In this document: piece after piece, positions 34,943 to 47,387 of the stretch
Position numbering within the stretch: the first letter of the stretch is position 1
Layout: the number at the start of each line of letters is the position of its first letter
Source: Miscanthus floridulus
Taxonomy: Eukaryota; Streptophyta; Magnoliopsida; Poales; Poaceae
Reading direction: 5' to 3'
NCBI RefSeq assembly: GCF_019320115.1
Contig: NC_089584.1
Location: forward strand, 71,579,533-71,643,532
DNA length: 64,000 bases
The notes under the pieces: generated by a model
Databases searched by the model: none
Seen by the model: only the letters and a program-made list of their open reading frames with translations
What the model was told of the DNA's origin: nothing
Translations under genes and position numbers: made by a program

Positions 34943-35425
34943 TGTTAGGTTGATCTCCTCCGACTTGGTCCAACGACCGAGTCGAACCTTGATCTCACGC
35001 CCTGATCAGGGGCGCCAACCAAGTCATGGTTGGTGGGCCCCCGTCGTGCATTACCATATAAAAGGAGGTGGGGTGCCGGGGCTCGAGGTATGAGGCTCAC
35101 CGCCGTCACAAACCCCACCTACAACCCTAATCCGATCTAGAGGGAGGCGCTAGAAGCGACAGGAAGCTCCACTGCCTTCGCTGCCGCCAAGACGCCGTCG
35201 TCACTGGACTGCATCGCCCCTCTCCATCGACCGCCGACTCAACAGTGTCCTCTTCACCGCCATGGATTCCTCCTCCACCAAGCTCGATGGTCAGCGACTT
35301 CTATCCCCTCTCTCCCTCTCTCTTTCCCTCTAGGTTTCATACCATAGATCATACTTGATGCTTATGCCAAGATTTCTAAGAACATACCCTCTTGATCTAC
35401 ACCAAGGTGATCCTAAGGTATAACA
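34943..35425 (+). repeat. 5' LTR of Copia A
   Basis: 483 bp, TGTTAGGTTGATC...GGTATAACA. TATA box TATAAAA at 35057-35063. It contains a candidate first coding exon (35262-35289) and its GT donor. Confidence 0.93.
35262..35289 (+). CDS. Candidate first gag exon inside the 5' LTR of Copia A
   Basis: ATG in GCCATGG context, about 200 nt after the LTR TATA box. I see no other ATG between the expected cap region (about 35090) and this one. Codes MDSSSTKLD plus one base, then donor G|GTCAGC. The matching acceptor TTTTCAG ends at 36827, and the joined reading gives a glycine codon (G|GA) followed by YNPMIF of gag. The intron (35290-36827, 1538 bp) contains the rest of the LTR, the PBS and the leader. 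The same architecture is found in element C. This exon is inferred from sequence only. Confidence 0.6.
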
Positions 35426-36827
35426 ATGGTATTCGTTGCCTACCTAGTGAGTAGATCTAGATCAGGGCAGAAGAATTTAGAAGGAGGTGATTCAAATTTG
35501 AATCAAAAATTAAGAAATCAAAGAAACCTAACCCTAACCCCAGAAGAAGAGGAAGGAAAGGAAGGGGTTTCTACCTAGGGGGCCTACCAGCCCCATCACC
35601 TTCATCGGCCGTCGACTGGACGCTACACGGGAAGTCAACCTGAGCCACCAAAGGGGGAGCAAGGTCTCATCGCCGTGTGGTCTCCTCCTCGGGCTCGGGC
35701 CAAGGGCACCGCCGCAAGACCGCTTGACGGCAATGCACTCACCCTTAGGCGAACACGCGCACCGGTGAGGGGACTCGCGACGGCGCTGCCACCTTCCTCA
35801 GGCCACCACGGGTGGCCACCGCCGCATCTCACTCGGGTGCGAGCAAGAGACAGGAAGGGGAGCGAGCAAGAAAAGGACAAAAGGGGTTGGACTTGCTCCG
35901 GCGATGCTCTTCCTCACCGGTGCCGATGACCACCGCGACTGCCGCCGCTGCCGCTCCTCCTCTCAACTACAGCAAAGAGAGAGAAGGAGAGGGTTTGAAT
36001 GTGTCTAGGGTTTCAGGGGAGGAGGCTGGCACGCTATTTTGTTCCGCCGAGGAGGTTGAATAGTCGTCCGATCAGAATGGACGGCTAAGAGTGGCTGGGC
36101 CAAAAGCGGACCAAGAAGGAACGCACTTTCCCAGCCTACGCCTAGGTTACGGCCTGGGCACGGGGAGCGCAGTGCGCGCGGCATGCGCGACTGGGCTTCA
36201 GGCCATTTTAGGCCGCCAATTGAATGAATAGTAGCCTTTTGCTTTTGTTTATTATTTTTAGAAGCGATTTTTGATGATTTTTTTGCATAGATTTCATCTC
36301 TATTCAGTGTTGAACCAGTGGGATAAATTGTCTAGAGAGTAGATAAGTACATTGAAGTGCTTCTGATCAAGAATTATTATTTTAAGTATTTTCATGTTTC
36401 CGCTGCTATGAATATGTTTATCCTCTTATTAAATTGGAACCAACAGAAAAAAAATTAATTGGAGGAGTAGAACGATTTATTTAAGTTAAATTATGGTATT
36501 GTTATTTTTCTAACCAACATTGATGATAATAATACTATAAGTTTATTTATGAGTTTTATACATTAGTTCTATTTTTGCCCAACGATGATGTAGAATTAAT
36601 GAAGAAGAATGTTGTATTTATGATATTGCTATTTTCTGACCAAAGTTAATGATAACAATATTATATTTTTTTTATTTATGAGTTTTATGCATTAGTTCTA
36701 TTTCTGTCCAACGGTGATGTAGAGTTAATGTAGAAGCACATTGTATGTTTTAATTTTGATCAATGTTAAATTACAGCATGCAATTATTATGTCAAATGTT
36801 TCTCACTTTCTCTGATGTTGTTTTCAG

Positions 36828-39800
36828 GATACAACCCAATGATATTTATCTTGTCCATTCCGCCTCTCAATGGAAACAACTATAACGTATGGCGAGAGAA
36901 GCTTGAGATAGCCCTTGCGCTGTCTGATAATGATTTAGTGCAAACCTCTCCCTGTCCCACTGAGCCTGTGGACCCGATGAGAGCAGAAAATGAGACCGAT
37001 GCAGCTTTCGCTACTTGGGAACGTGACCATGCAACAGTAAGAATGAAGTACGATCTTGATCATGCGAAGTGGGATAGTTCAAACCACAAGTGTTTGATGG
37101 TGATTAAGGGCTCTATTGAGGATCCAATAAGGGGATCAATCCCAGAATGTACCACCACCACTGATTATCTCAAGAAGGTTGAGAGTTAGTTTACTGGCTT
37201 TTCAAAGGCTTATGCAAGCACCCTGATTAAGAAGTTAGTCAATGAGAAATACACTGGTGGAGGGATTAGAGAGCACATATTGAAGATGAGCAACATGGCA
37301 TCCAAGCTCAAACCAATGGACATGGGGCTCAAGGATGAGTTCCTAGTTCATTTGATTTTTGCATCTTTGCCCAAAGAGTATGAGACCTTTGTTGTCAATT
37401 ACAACTTACAGCCAGATAAGTGGGACATTGAGAAGCTCATTGCCATATGTGTGCAAGAAGAGTAGAGGCTTAAGAGCTCACATGGTGACTCCATCAATCA
37501 TGTGAAAGAAAATAAAAAGAAGAACTTTAACAACAAGAACACTAAACCACAAGGGAAACCTCAGTGGAACAATAGCTCCTCTTCTAAGTCACAAGGAAAG
37601 GCCCTATAGAAAGATCACCATAAAAAATCCAACCATTTTGAAGTAGACAAGGACACCTACAGATGGTGCAAGAAGACTGGACACTACCAGAAAGATTGTC
37701 CAGAATTCCTGAAGCACCTAATGAGAAAAGGTGAGGACATTATTACTTTTGTAGATGAGTCCTTGTATTTAAGTCATGCAAAATCTACTTGGTGGATTGA
37801 TTCAGGTGCAACTATTCATGTTGCAAATTCATTATAGGGATTCCATATGAGGAGAACCCTACAAAGAGGAGAAAGACACATTAAGGTAGCAAATAGAGTC
37901 AAAGCTGAAGTTGAAGCCATTGGAGAACTCCCATTATTATTAAATGATGGCTTTATACTTAAGCTTACAAATCTCCTTTATGTACCCTCTTTGCGTAGAA
38001 ACTTAATAAGTGTCTCACATTTAGATGATGATGGATATGATTGCCATTTTGGTAATGGCCTATGTAAGATTATGTTTAATCATAAGTGTGTTGGTCTTGC
38101 CTTCCGATAAGACAAACTTTATTTGTTATCACTTTGTGAGAATGTGAATGTTGTGAGCACTAATAATGAGAATGCCTCCTCATCTATAAATGTATGTAAT
38201 AAGCGGAAGAGAATTCATGACGTATCATCGAAATTATGGCACTATCGTTTAGGCCATATTTCGAGGGGGAGAATAGAATAATTGATTAAGAAATCAATTC
38301 TTCTGCCATTAGAATTTTAAGACTTAGAACAATGCATTGATTGCATTAAAGGAAAGTATGTTAAGAAAATAAAGAAAGACGCCAAACGAAGTGTAGGAAT
38401 TTTGGAAATAATTCACACATATATCTATGGTCCTTTTCCTGTGAAAAGTGTGGATGGTTATGATTTATTTATAACATTCACAGATGATTATTCTTGTTAT
38501 GAATATATTTATCCAATTAAGAAAAGATCAGAAGCATTGGATAAATTTAAGATATTTAAGGCTAAAGTAGAAAATCAGCACAATTTAAAGACTAAGGTAG
38601 TAAGATCCATCCGTGGGGGAGTACTACGGTCGACATACCCCATATGGCCAAGTTTCTAGACCTTTTGCAAAGTTCTTACAGGAAAATAGCATAGTTGCCC
38701 AGTACTCTACACCGGGCGAGCCTCGGCAGAATGGAGTAGCTGAAAGATGCAACCATACATTAATGGATATGTTGAGAAGTATGATAAGTTACTCCACTTT
38801 ACTGATAAGTTTGTGGATGGAGACGTTAAAAACCGCCATTCATATTCTCAATCGAGTACTCAGCAAGTCGGTGCCCAAAACACCATATTAGTTGTGGATA
38901 GGAAGGGGACCCTCACTTAACCATTTATGTGTGTGGGGCTATCCAGCTGAGACTAAATTATTTAACCCAAACATTAGGAAGCTAGACTCTAACATAGTCA
39001 GTTGCCATTTCATTGGCTACCTAGATAAGTCAAAAGGTTATCATTTCTACTGTCCTGATAAACATACGAAGTTTGTACAAACAAGACACGCTGTGTTCTT
39101 GGAGGATGATATGGTCAAGGGGAGCATGGTAGCGTGAGAAATTAACTTTGAGGAGAAGCGGGTATATGTGCCCACTCCGATGGTTCAGGAGCCATTTTTC
39201 TCACTACCTATTGCTGTTGCACCAACATTATAGGACAATGTAGTGACAGCACCTATTCTCTTGTGGCAACAATAAATGAACATGAGGAATCTGTCCTCTA
39301 CGATCATATAGAACCCGTTGTCGCACATGAGGAAGAGCAACAACAGCCCCATATGGAACAAGCGCCAACTAATGAGGCCCCCAGAAGGTCTCAAAGAGCC
39401 AGAAAACTAGCCATTCCTGATGACTATGAAGTCTATGAATGTGAAGAATTTCAAATGAAGGGTGATCCCACCTCATTTGAAGAAGCCATGAGAAGCGCTC
39501 ACTCGTCAAAGTGGCTTAAAGCCATGCAAGATGAAATGAGATCAATGAGTACCAATAATGTTTGGGACTTAGAAAAAATTCCTAAATGAGCCAAGACAGT
39601 AGGCTGTAAATGGGTCTACAAAACTAAATATGATTCCAAAGGAAATGTGGAAAGATTTAAAGCTCGATGTGTGGTGAAAGGCTTCACGCAAAAAGAAGGA
39701 ATAGATTACAATAAGACATTTTCTCCAATCTCATGTAAGGATTCCTTTAGAATCATAATGGCATCAGTCGTGCACTATGATTTAGAATTACATCAGATGA

Positions 39801-40990
39801 ATGGAAAGATGGCTTTCCTTAATGGGGATTTGGATGAAAATGTTTATATGACACAACCAAAAGGTTTTGTCATAAAAGGAAAAGAACATATGGGATGATG
39901 CTTGAAGAAATCCATTTACGGATTAAAACAAGCCTCTAGACAGTGGTATTTAAAGTTTGATGGAACGATAAGGAAGTTTAGGTTTAAAGAGAATGTAGAC
40001 AACAATTGCATTTATATAAAGTTCAAGAATGGGAAATTCATTTTCCTAATCTTATATGTGGATGACATCTTACTCGCTAGTAGTGATGTTAATCTACTAC
40101 TAGAGACGAAGAAGTTCTTGTCCTCAAATTTTGATATGAAAGATCTCAGTGAAGTTTCATTTGTTTTAGGAATAGAGATTCATCGAGATAGAAAAAGGGG
40201 GTTTTGGGATTATCGTAAAAGGCATACTTAGAAAAGGTTCTAAAGAAATACAGTATGCATGCGTGTAAGCCTTCACCTACTCCTATAGTCAAGGGTGATA
40301 GTTTTGGGGAATTCCGATGTCCTAGGATCAATATGAGATCGATCGAATGAAAGTGGTTCCATATGCTTCAGTTGTAGGAAGCTTACAGTATGCTCAAGTA
40401 TGTACACGCCTTGACTTAGTTTTTGTTACTGAGATACTTGGCAAATATCAGAGTAATCTAGAAATAGAACACTAAAGAATGGTAAAGAAAGCTTTGTGTT
40501 ATTTGCAAGGCATAAAAGGCCTCATGCTAACATATATAAGATCTGATTCCCTATAAATAGAGGGGTATTCAGATTCAGATTTTGTGGGAGATGGAGATGA
40601 TAGAAAATCCACATCAGGCTATGTATTTAGTCTCGCAGGGGGGGCTATATTGTGGAAAAGCTCCAAGCAAACCATCACTGCATCATTCACGATGTATGCC
40701 AAGTTTGTAGCATGTTATGAGGCCATAGGGTAGGTGAACTGGCTAAAGAAGTTTATGCCTGGGTTGAAAGTGGTCGACGACATTCATAAACCACTCAAGT
40801 TGTACTATGACAATGAGCCAGCAGTATGTTATGCTCACAACAATAAGTCAAGTGGTGCTGCTAAACACATTGACATAAAGTTTTATGTTGTGAAAGACAA
40901 AGTCTAGGATCATTCTATCAGTCTCGAGCTTATAAGTACAAAGAAAATGCTTGTGGGTCCACTTACAAAAGCTTACCGCCCAATGTATTC
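36828..40990 (+). pseudogene. Copia A gag-pol (decayed)
   Basis: Gag from 36828 (YNPMIFILSIPPLNGNNYN) has a stop at 37187-37189. The zinc knuckle (about 37655-37700) has lost its first Cys (YRWCKKTGHYQKDC). The protease keeps DSG (WWIDSGATIHVANS, about 37790-37830). The integrase HHCC region and core lie at 38230-38900, with the first catalytic Asp replaced (HTYIYGPF instead of HTDxxGPF). RT 39600-40230 keeps YVDD (40055-40066). RNase H spans about 40560-40930. At least ten in-frame stops and some shifts. Confidence 0.88.
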
Positions 40991-41213
40991 AGAGAACACT
41001 TAGCCGGCATGGGTTTACGAGAAATCCTATGATCCCTAGACAATAAGGGCCTAGTTGAGAATCCATATCAAAACAAAGGGGTGTATTGTAGCTGTTAATC
41101 TAATGGTACTAACCGTTATGATGAGGCACGCTCTATGCACTAATCAATGATGGAATGGGAAAATAGATAAGTATTTTAAGTTTAAAGTTATAAGTTGAGA
41201 TCAAAGGGGAGAA

Positions 41214-41686
41214 TGTTAGATTGATCTCCTCCAACTCGGTCCAACGACCGAGTTGGGCCTTGATCTCGAGCCCTTTATCGGGAACGCCCAACCAAGTCAT
41301 GGTTGGTGGGCCCCCATCGCACAGCGCCATATAAAAGGAGGTGGGGTGCCGAGGCTCAAGGTACAAGGTTCACCTCTGCCACAAACCGCACCTATAACCC
41401 TAATCCAATCTAGAGGGAGGCGCTGGAAGCAACGGGAAGCTCCACTACCTTCACCACCGCCATCACTAGACTGCGTCGCCCCTCTCCATCGACCGCTGAC
41501 TCAACAACATCCTCTTCACCACCATGGCTTCCTCCTCCACCAAGCCTGAAGGTCAGCGACTTCTATCCCCTCTCTCCCTCTCTCTTTTCCTCTAGGTTTC
41601 ATATCGTAGATCATACTTGATGCAATGCCAAGATTTCTAAGAACATACCCTCTTGATCTACACCTAGGTGATCCTAAGGTATAACA
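41214..41686 (+). repeat. 3' LTR of Copia A
   Basis: 473 bp, TGTTAGATTGATC...GGTATAACA. It also carries the ATG (ACCATGGCTTCCTCC, near 41523) and the AAG|GTCAGC donor, both conserved relative to the 5' LTR. Confidence 0.93.
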
Positions 41687-41708
41687 ATATGATGTCTCAA
41701 GTGGTTTG

Positions 41709-42180
41709 TGTTAGTTTGATCTCCACCAATTGGCCCAATAGCCAATTAGGCCCTTAGATCCACGCCCTGACCGGGGGCGCCCAACCGCTCCTTGGTTGGT
41801 GGGCTCTCGTCGCACAACACCATAAAAGGGAGATGGGGGTCTAGGCATAAGGCACGAGATTCCCCTGAGCTACTAGGCACCCCACCGACCATTCTCTAAC
41901 CCTAACCGATCTAGAGAGGGGGTGCTGTCAGCGATGGGAAGTCACCACCAACTTCACTGTCGCCTCTACATTGCCACCACTACGCCGGACTTCACCGCCC
42001 GCACTGCGTACCTGCTGCCATGGTGGCTACTTCCTCCTTTACCTCCTCTGCCAAGCCCAAAGATATGGCCTCTCTACTCTCTCTGCCTCCTTGTCCCAAG
42101 TTTATTGTTACTCAATTTGAATCAACTAGTAAGCAATTCACCCTCAGTACTACACCTCGATGAATACTAAGCGTCTAACA
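41709..42180 (+). repeat. 5' LTR of Copia B
   Basis: 472 bp, TGTTAGTTTGATC...GCGTCTAACA. The ATG in GCCATGG context (about 42018) and a Ser/Thr-rich exon are retained (MVATSSFTSSAKPK), but the donor reads AAAG|ATATGG where A and C have GT, so it is probably lost by G-to-A change. Confidence 0.9.
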
Positions 42181-42195
42181 TTGGTATCAAAGCCA

Positions 42196-44399
42196 TCGAT
42201 CTAGTGTGTAGTTTTGGTAGGGGTAACAGAAATTAGGAGGTGAGAGATCCAATTTGGATCGAAGCAGAGGGTTCTTAACCTTAACCCTAGAAGGGAAAGA
42301 ACAACAGAAGAAAGAGGGCTCAATTCTGCCCGATTTGGATCGACCAAGACACGAACCCTAACCCTAACTCACGAAAAGTAGTCGAGGAAGATGAATGAAT
42401 AGTGGCAGAAGGGTTGACCCGAACCCTAACCCCAAATCAGACAAGATCCAAGAAGAATAGAAAGAAAATCCAAACAGACAAGAAGGTGAAAAGGGAAAGG
42501 GCTTGGGAGGCGGCTTACCTCACCGGCCTCCACTCACCGGAGTACTCCGAGAAAGGGCTCCATGCCACGCTAGGGCACATCTCTACGCTGCGCTAGGGCA
42601 CCGCCGCCTGGCCACTCGATGGCGGCATGCTCACCAGTTGGGGAGCACACACACCGACGAGGGGGCCAGTGACAGCGCCATTCCTCCGCTGCGGGCACCT
42701 TTAGTCACTACTGCTGCGGGGCTGCGGGGGAGCTGAAGGGGCTAGCCGGGGACTAACCGAAGCTCCAGCCGCCACTCCGCTCACTCACCGGCGTTCGCTC
42801 ACCAGCGGTACTCAGCTGTGGCGTGAGAGAGAGAAGGGAGAGAAGAAAATGAAGTTAGGATTCAGGAGGCACCGGTCACAGCGCTCTTTTGTTCACCCGA
42901 TGCGTGTGGACGACCATCTGATTCAAATCAATGGCCACAGACAGCTGGGCCGCTTTCGGTCTAGGCGGGGAAGAAGATTCCTGGGCCAGGCCTAGGTTGC
43001 GGCCTGGGCGCGGGGGGGCGCGGTGTGCACGGCTGGGCCAGGGGCCGTTTTCGCTGCTGGGCCGTGGATCGTCTTATTGCTGGCCCAACTGCACAGTTGC
43101 CTTTATGAATTTGTATTATTCTTTTCAGAAACAATTTTTTTGAAGAATTTGACTAAGTTTTCATCTCTATTAAATTTGAACCAACAGGATAATTTGTTTA
43201 GAGAGTAGATAAGTATACAATGAACCTTCTGAATAAGTATTATCCTTCAAGAAAGATTATTTTTTCATGTTTTCGCTGCAAAGATTGATGTTGATTATCT
43301 TCTAATTAAATTTGAACCAATGGGAGAATTTAATTTGAAGAGCAGTTATATTTAGTGAATTATGATTATGTTTATCCTCTAATTAAATTGGAATCAATGG
43401 GAAAATTTAAATTATAGGAGTAGTCCATTTTGTTTAAGTCATATTATGGTATTATCATTTTCTGACCAATGTTGATGATGACAATATTATAATGAGTTCA
43501 AGTTTGATGTTTAAATCTTTGATAAATTTTACACCAATGTGGTCAACTTTTCAAAGAGTAGATAAGGACCAAGAAATGTTTCTGAACTAAAAGAATGTAT
43601 TTCATTATCAAGTTTCCGCTGAAATGAAGTTGATTATCTTCTAATTAAATTCGAACTAATTGGAGAATTTAATTTTGAAGAGTAGTTATATGTATTTCAA
43701 GTTGATTTATGAGTTTTATTCATTAATTCTATTTTCTGCCTAATGGTGATGTAGAATTGATGCAAAAGCACCTTATTTATTTAACCAACGAGATCACTCG
43801 GATGCATGCCAATGGGCTGCAATGCTAGGGTATGTGAATAAAAAGGCTTGAGTCAAGCCAGTTCAGGACAGCCTTTTTGTTAGTTTATTAATTTTCTAAT
43901 TAAATTGGAACCAACGGAAAGATTTAATTGAAAAATAAAGTATAAGTGAATGTTTATTATGATAAGAGATGCAATAAGTAACATGCATGTCTAATTTGAC
44001 CAATGTTGGATTAAGCATGTGTGTTTGTATATAGATTTATCCCGTATGGGAAAAAGTTTGGCGTAGTACTTATACTAGTCCATCCTGCATGGTGGGAGAA
44101 GTTTTATGATGAGTCGTATGTTCATGTATCCCGCATAGTGAGAGAAGTTTAGGTAGCTCTTATGCTATCCTAGTATTGACCATGGCACAATAGAAATGGA
44201 TCATCATGGTCAATACTAACCAAAAGATAAGAAAAGATGCAAGTGTGACTTGCAAAAGCACTGCTAATGAAAGACCTCGTTGAGTTCTCGAAGTGAAATA
44301 AGGAAAGTGTACTCCTACACGAATCAAGAAATAACTATGTTCGCATGACATAATCATGTGAATGAAGTAAGTTATAAGTGTCTCCACGTTTACAGACTT
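42196..44399 (+). other. Leader of Copia B, without gag
   Basis: Similar in style to the leader/intron of A and C (Pro/Arg-rich GC part with CCTAGGTTGCGGCCTGGGCGCGGG, then an AT-rich part), but no gag coding follows. Repeated phrases such as GAACCAACGGGAGAATTTAATT suggest internal duplications. Confidence 0.55.
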
Positions 44400-46680
44400 T
44401 CTGAATAGTTATCGAAATTATGGCAGCAAAGTTCATACCATATTTCGAAGGGGAGAATATTAAGATCAATTAAGAAAAATACTCTTCATTAAGAGTGAGA
44501 TAAAGACCGTTGGAGAAGTACAACGGTTACAACAATGATACCCCTAAGTAGAGAAATAGCTAAATTACTGGACCTTTTAAAGTTTCGATAGAAAAATAGC
44601 ATAGTCAGTCTCAAAGATGTTAAGGTGGTGCTTAAAGCGCCATTTGAGATTTTAACGGATTAAACCCAAAATAAGATATTTGAAGATACACTATCTTTAG
44701 AAAACATGGGAAGATCTGGGGGAGTATGGTATGTAGAGGTATGTAGAGACCTAAGACTTGAAGAGAAGCGGGACTGCATGCCCACTTCAGTGATTAAAAA
44801 ACAACGAATCTCTCAATACCTATTGATGTTGTATGACTTATACAATACCTATTGTTGGCTTTTCGAAGAAGATGAATAATGTAAAAAGGGATCTTGTAAT
44901 ACAGGAGCCTATAGAATCAATTGCCTCTTGGCAATGAAGAGCAACAACAGCCCCATATGAAAGTGCCAGTAGATGAGGCCCCAAAAGGTCTCAAAGAATT
45001 AGTAAACCAATTTTTCCAATGACTATAAAGTCTATGTTAGTAAAGAAATTCAAAAGGAGGGTGATTCCACCTCATTTAAAGAAGCCATGAGAAGTGTTTA
45101 CTCGTTTAAATGGCAAGAAGCTATGGAAGTTGAAATGAATTAGATGAATACCAACGATTTTTTGGGACTTAGAAGTAATTCCTAATGGAGCTAAAATAGT
45201 AGGCTGTTAATGGATCTACAAGACAAAATGTGACTCCAAAGAGAATGTTGAAAGATATAAAGTTGAAATGAATTCGATGAATACCAACGATGTTTCAGAC
45301 TTAGAAATAATTCCTAATGGAGACAAAACTGTAGGCTGTTAATGGGTCTACAAGACAAAATGTGACTCCAAAGGAAATGAAGAAAGATATAAAGCACAAC
45401 TTGTAGCAATATGCTTTACGCAAAGAGAATGAAAAGATTATGATGAGAGTTTTCTCTCCAGTCTCATGCAAGGATTCTTTAGAATCATAATGGTGTTCAT
45501 GGCATATTATGATTTAGAAATACAACAGATGGATGTAAAGACGGCATTCCTCATCGGGGATTTATATGAAACGTTTACATGGCATAACCCAAAAGGTTTT
45601 ATCATGGAAGAAAAGAACATAAGGGATGCCGCCTGTAGAAATCCATTTATGGGTTAAAAGTAAGTCTCTAGACAGTAGTATTTGAAGTTGATGAAACGAT
45701 AAGAAAGTTTGGGTTTTAAAGAAAATGAGAAGGACAATAACGTTTATGCAAAGCTCAAGAATGGAAAATTCATTTTCGCTAATCTATCATTGGATAAGAA
45801 GTTTTATTCTCAAGTTTCAATGTGAATAATCTTGGTGAAGCGTTATTGGTTTGAAGAATCAAAATTCACTAAGATAAAAGAAAATATGGTATTAGAACTA
45901 TCGCAAAGGCATACTTAGAAAAGATTTTAAAGAAGTAAAATATGCATGCGAGTAAACCTACGCCTGCTCCTATAGTCAAGGGTAATAGATTTGGAAACTT
46001 TAAGTGTTCCAGGAACCGATATGAGATCGATCAAAAGAATATGGTTCCATATGTTTCAGCTGTTGGAAGCTTGATGTGTGTACAAGTACAAGTAAGAACT
46101 TACCCTAACGTAGTTTATGTATCCGGGATATTTTGGCAGAAGTCCAGTTTAGATATAGATTACTGGAATTGAGTTGAGAATGTCTTGCAATTTTGTAAAG
46201 TATCATAGGCCTCATGCTGAGTAAGAAAGAATAAGTACTCTCAAATAATTGAGGGTACAAAAGTCTTGGCGAGATGTGTAGTGAAATCCACGGCAGTTGC
46301 TAACACTCGCAGTTGGAGTATTATTGTGGAAAAGCTCTAAAGAAACAGTTGCGGTGTCATCAGTGATGCATACCATAGTATAGTTTGTCATGAGGCTTAA
46401 GGAACAGGCAAAAGAGGGTTAAAAAAATTTGTACCTGGATTTAACAATGATAGACAACAACAATAACCATTTAAAGTAATTTAACTCCTAAGACAATAAG
46501 TCAAGTGTGCTACCAAACACATTGACACTAAGGTATATGTTGTAAAGGAGAAAATCTAGAATTATTTTAAAAGCATTGAGCACATAAGTACCGAGTAAGT
46601 ACTTGTGGATCCGTTTACCAAAGTCTTACCACCCAGTGCGTTCAGAGAACACACAGTCGACATGGGTTTATGGGAAAGCC
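44400..46680 (+). pseudogene. Copia B pol remnant
   Basis: Contains recognisable pieces aligned with A and C: pre-integrase (about 44405), the RT segment DLEIQQMDVKTAFLIGD (about 45510-45560), NPKGFIMEEK, and the RNase H end CATAAGTACCGAGTAAGTAC (about 46580). Stops, frame changes and missing parts throughout; the YVDD motif is not recognisable. Confidence 0.75.
45128..45393 (+). repeat. 133-bp tandem duplication in the Copia B pol remnant
   Basis: The segment GTTGAAATGAATTAGATGAA...AAAGATATAAA occurs twice, directly adjacent, with several differences, in the pre-RT part. Confidence 0.85.
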
Positions 46681-46867
46681 TGTAATTTCTGGATACTAAG
46701 GGCCTAGTTGAGTATTTATTTCAAAACAAAGAGGTGAATTGTAGCTCTTAAATCTAATGGCAACTAACTGTGACGATGAGGCACACTCTATGCACTGATC
46801 TGTGATGGAATGGGAAAAAGAAAAAAGAAGTTAAGTTTAAGTCATAAGGTGAGATCAAGGGGGGAAA

Positions 46868-46925
46868 TGTTAGTTTGATCTCCACCAATTGGTCCTTTGG
46901 ATCCGTGCCCTGATCGGAGGTGCCC
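46868..46925 (+). repeat. Truncated 3' LTR of Copia B
   Basis: TGTTAGTTTGATCTCCACCAATTGG matches the 5' LTR start. After a small internal deletion the match ends at GGTGCCC (46925); the next bases (TTTGATGG) are unrelated to the LTR. Confidence 0.85.
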
Positions 46926-47387
46926 TTTGATGGATTCCTTTGCACTTGTCTCGATAAAGGGAATTCCTAATGAATCTGCAAAAGCCTGCAATTGATTTGA
47001 TTGTCAGGTTTAGGAAGAACATATAAACATGGACATCTAATTATCTATCGAGATTCGAGAATAAAATAGAATCACAGTGACTACTGTAATTTTTCATTTT
47101 TTCCTTGAATACACAATAGAGTTGTGCATCATTGCATCAAGAAGAAGAAATGTATGAATACAACACAATCACACCACACCCACCCACCCATACACACCCT
47201 CAGTTAAGCATACATGTCTTTGGATCAAAATAAATCACTGTATTTTCATAACGAATAGAGACACATTCCTCCCTTCATTGTGTTCATTCTTGTTTGCTAC
47301 TTGTAAAAGTTGTCTTAGATAGCTGTTAGCCAGCATCAGAATTACGGCTAGTATTTTAAAGAGAAGCATAAGAAAAAGGATCTTTAC
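46926..47387. other. Junction region, no gene recognised
   Basis: From the broken LTR to the Rab exon. AT-rich; a CACCC-rich patch at about 47175-47200. Confidence 0.4.

Larger units (their letters stand above)
34943..41686 (+). mobile_element. Copia retrotransposon A (complete, TSD ATATG)
   Basis: LTRs at 34943-35425 and 41214-41686, with perfect TSD ATATG (34938-34942 and 41687-41691). PBS TGGTATTCGTTG (initiator-Met type, altered) directly follows the 5' LTR. PPT TCAAAGGGGAGAA precedes the 3' LTR. The order gag, protease, integrase, RT, RNase H is that of Copia. Stops and frameshifts in all domains make it non-autonomous now. Elements B and C are relatives. Confidence 0.93.
41709..46925 (+). 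mobile_element. Copia retrotransposon B (decayed, gag lost, 3' LTR truncated)
   Basis: The 5' LTR 41709-42180 is followed by PBS TGGTATCAAAGCCA (42182-42195). Pol remnants start near 44400 (CGAAATTATGGCA..., the GAG-pre-integrase region) and run to about 46680. RT (45466-45900) and RNase H remnants are recognisable but riddled with stops. The PPT (about 46852-46867) precedes a 3' LTR of only 58 bp. Gag is not recognisable between 42196 and 44400. It starts 22 bp after element A ends. Confidence 0.85.

Noticed and set aside
35635..36063. Open frames in the leader of Copia A (also 42500-42740, 55250-55790)
   Set aside because: They lie in the candidate intron/leader, are not conserved in frame between A, B and C, and are low-complexity.
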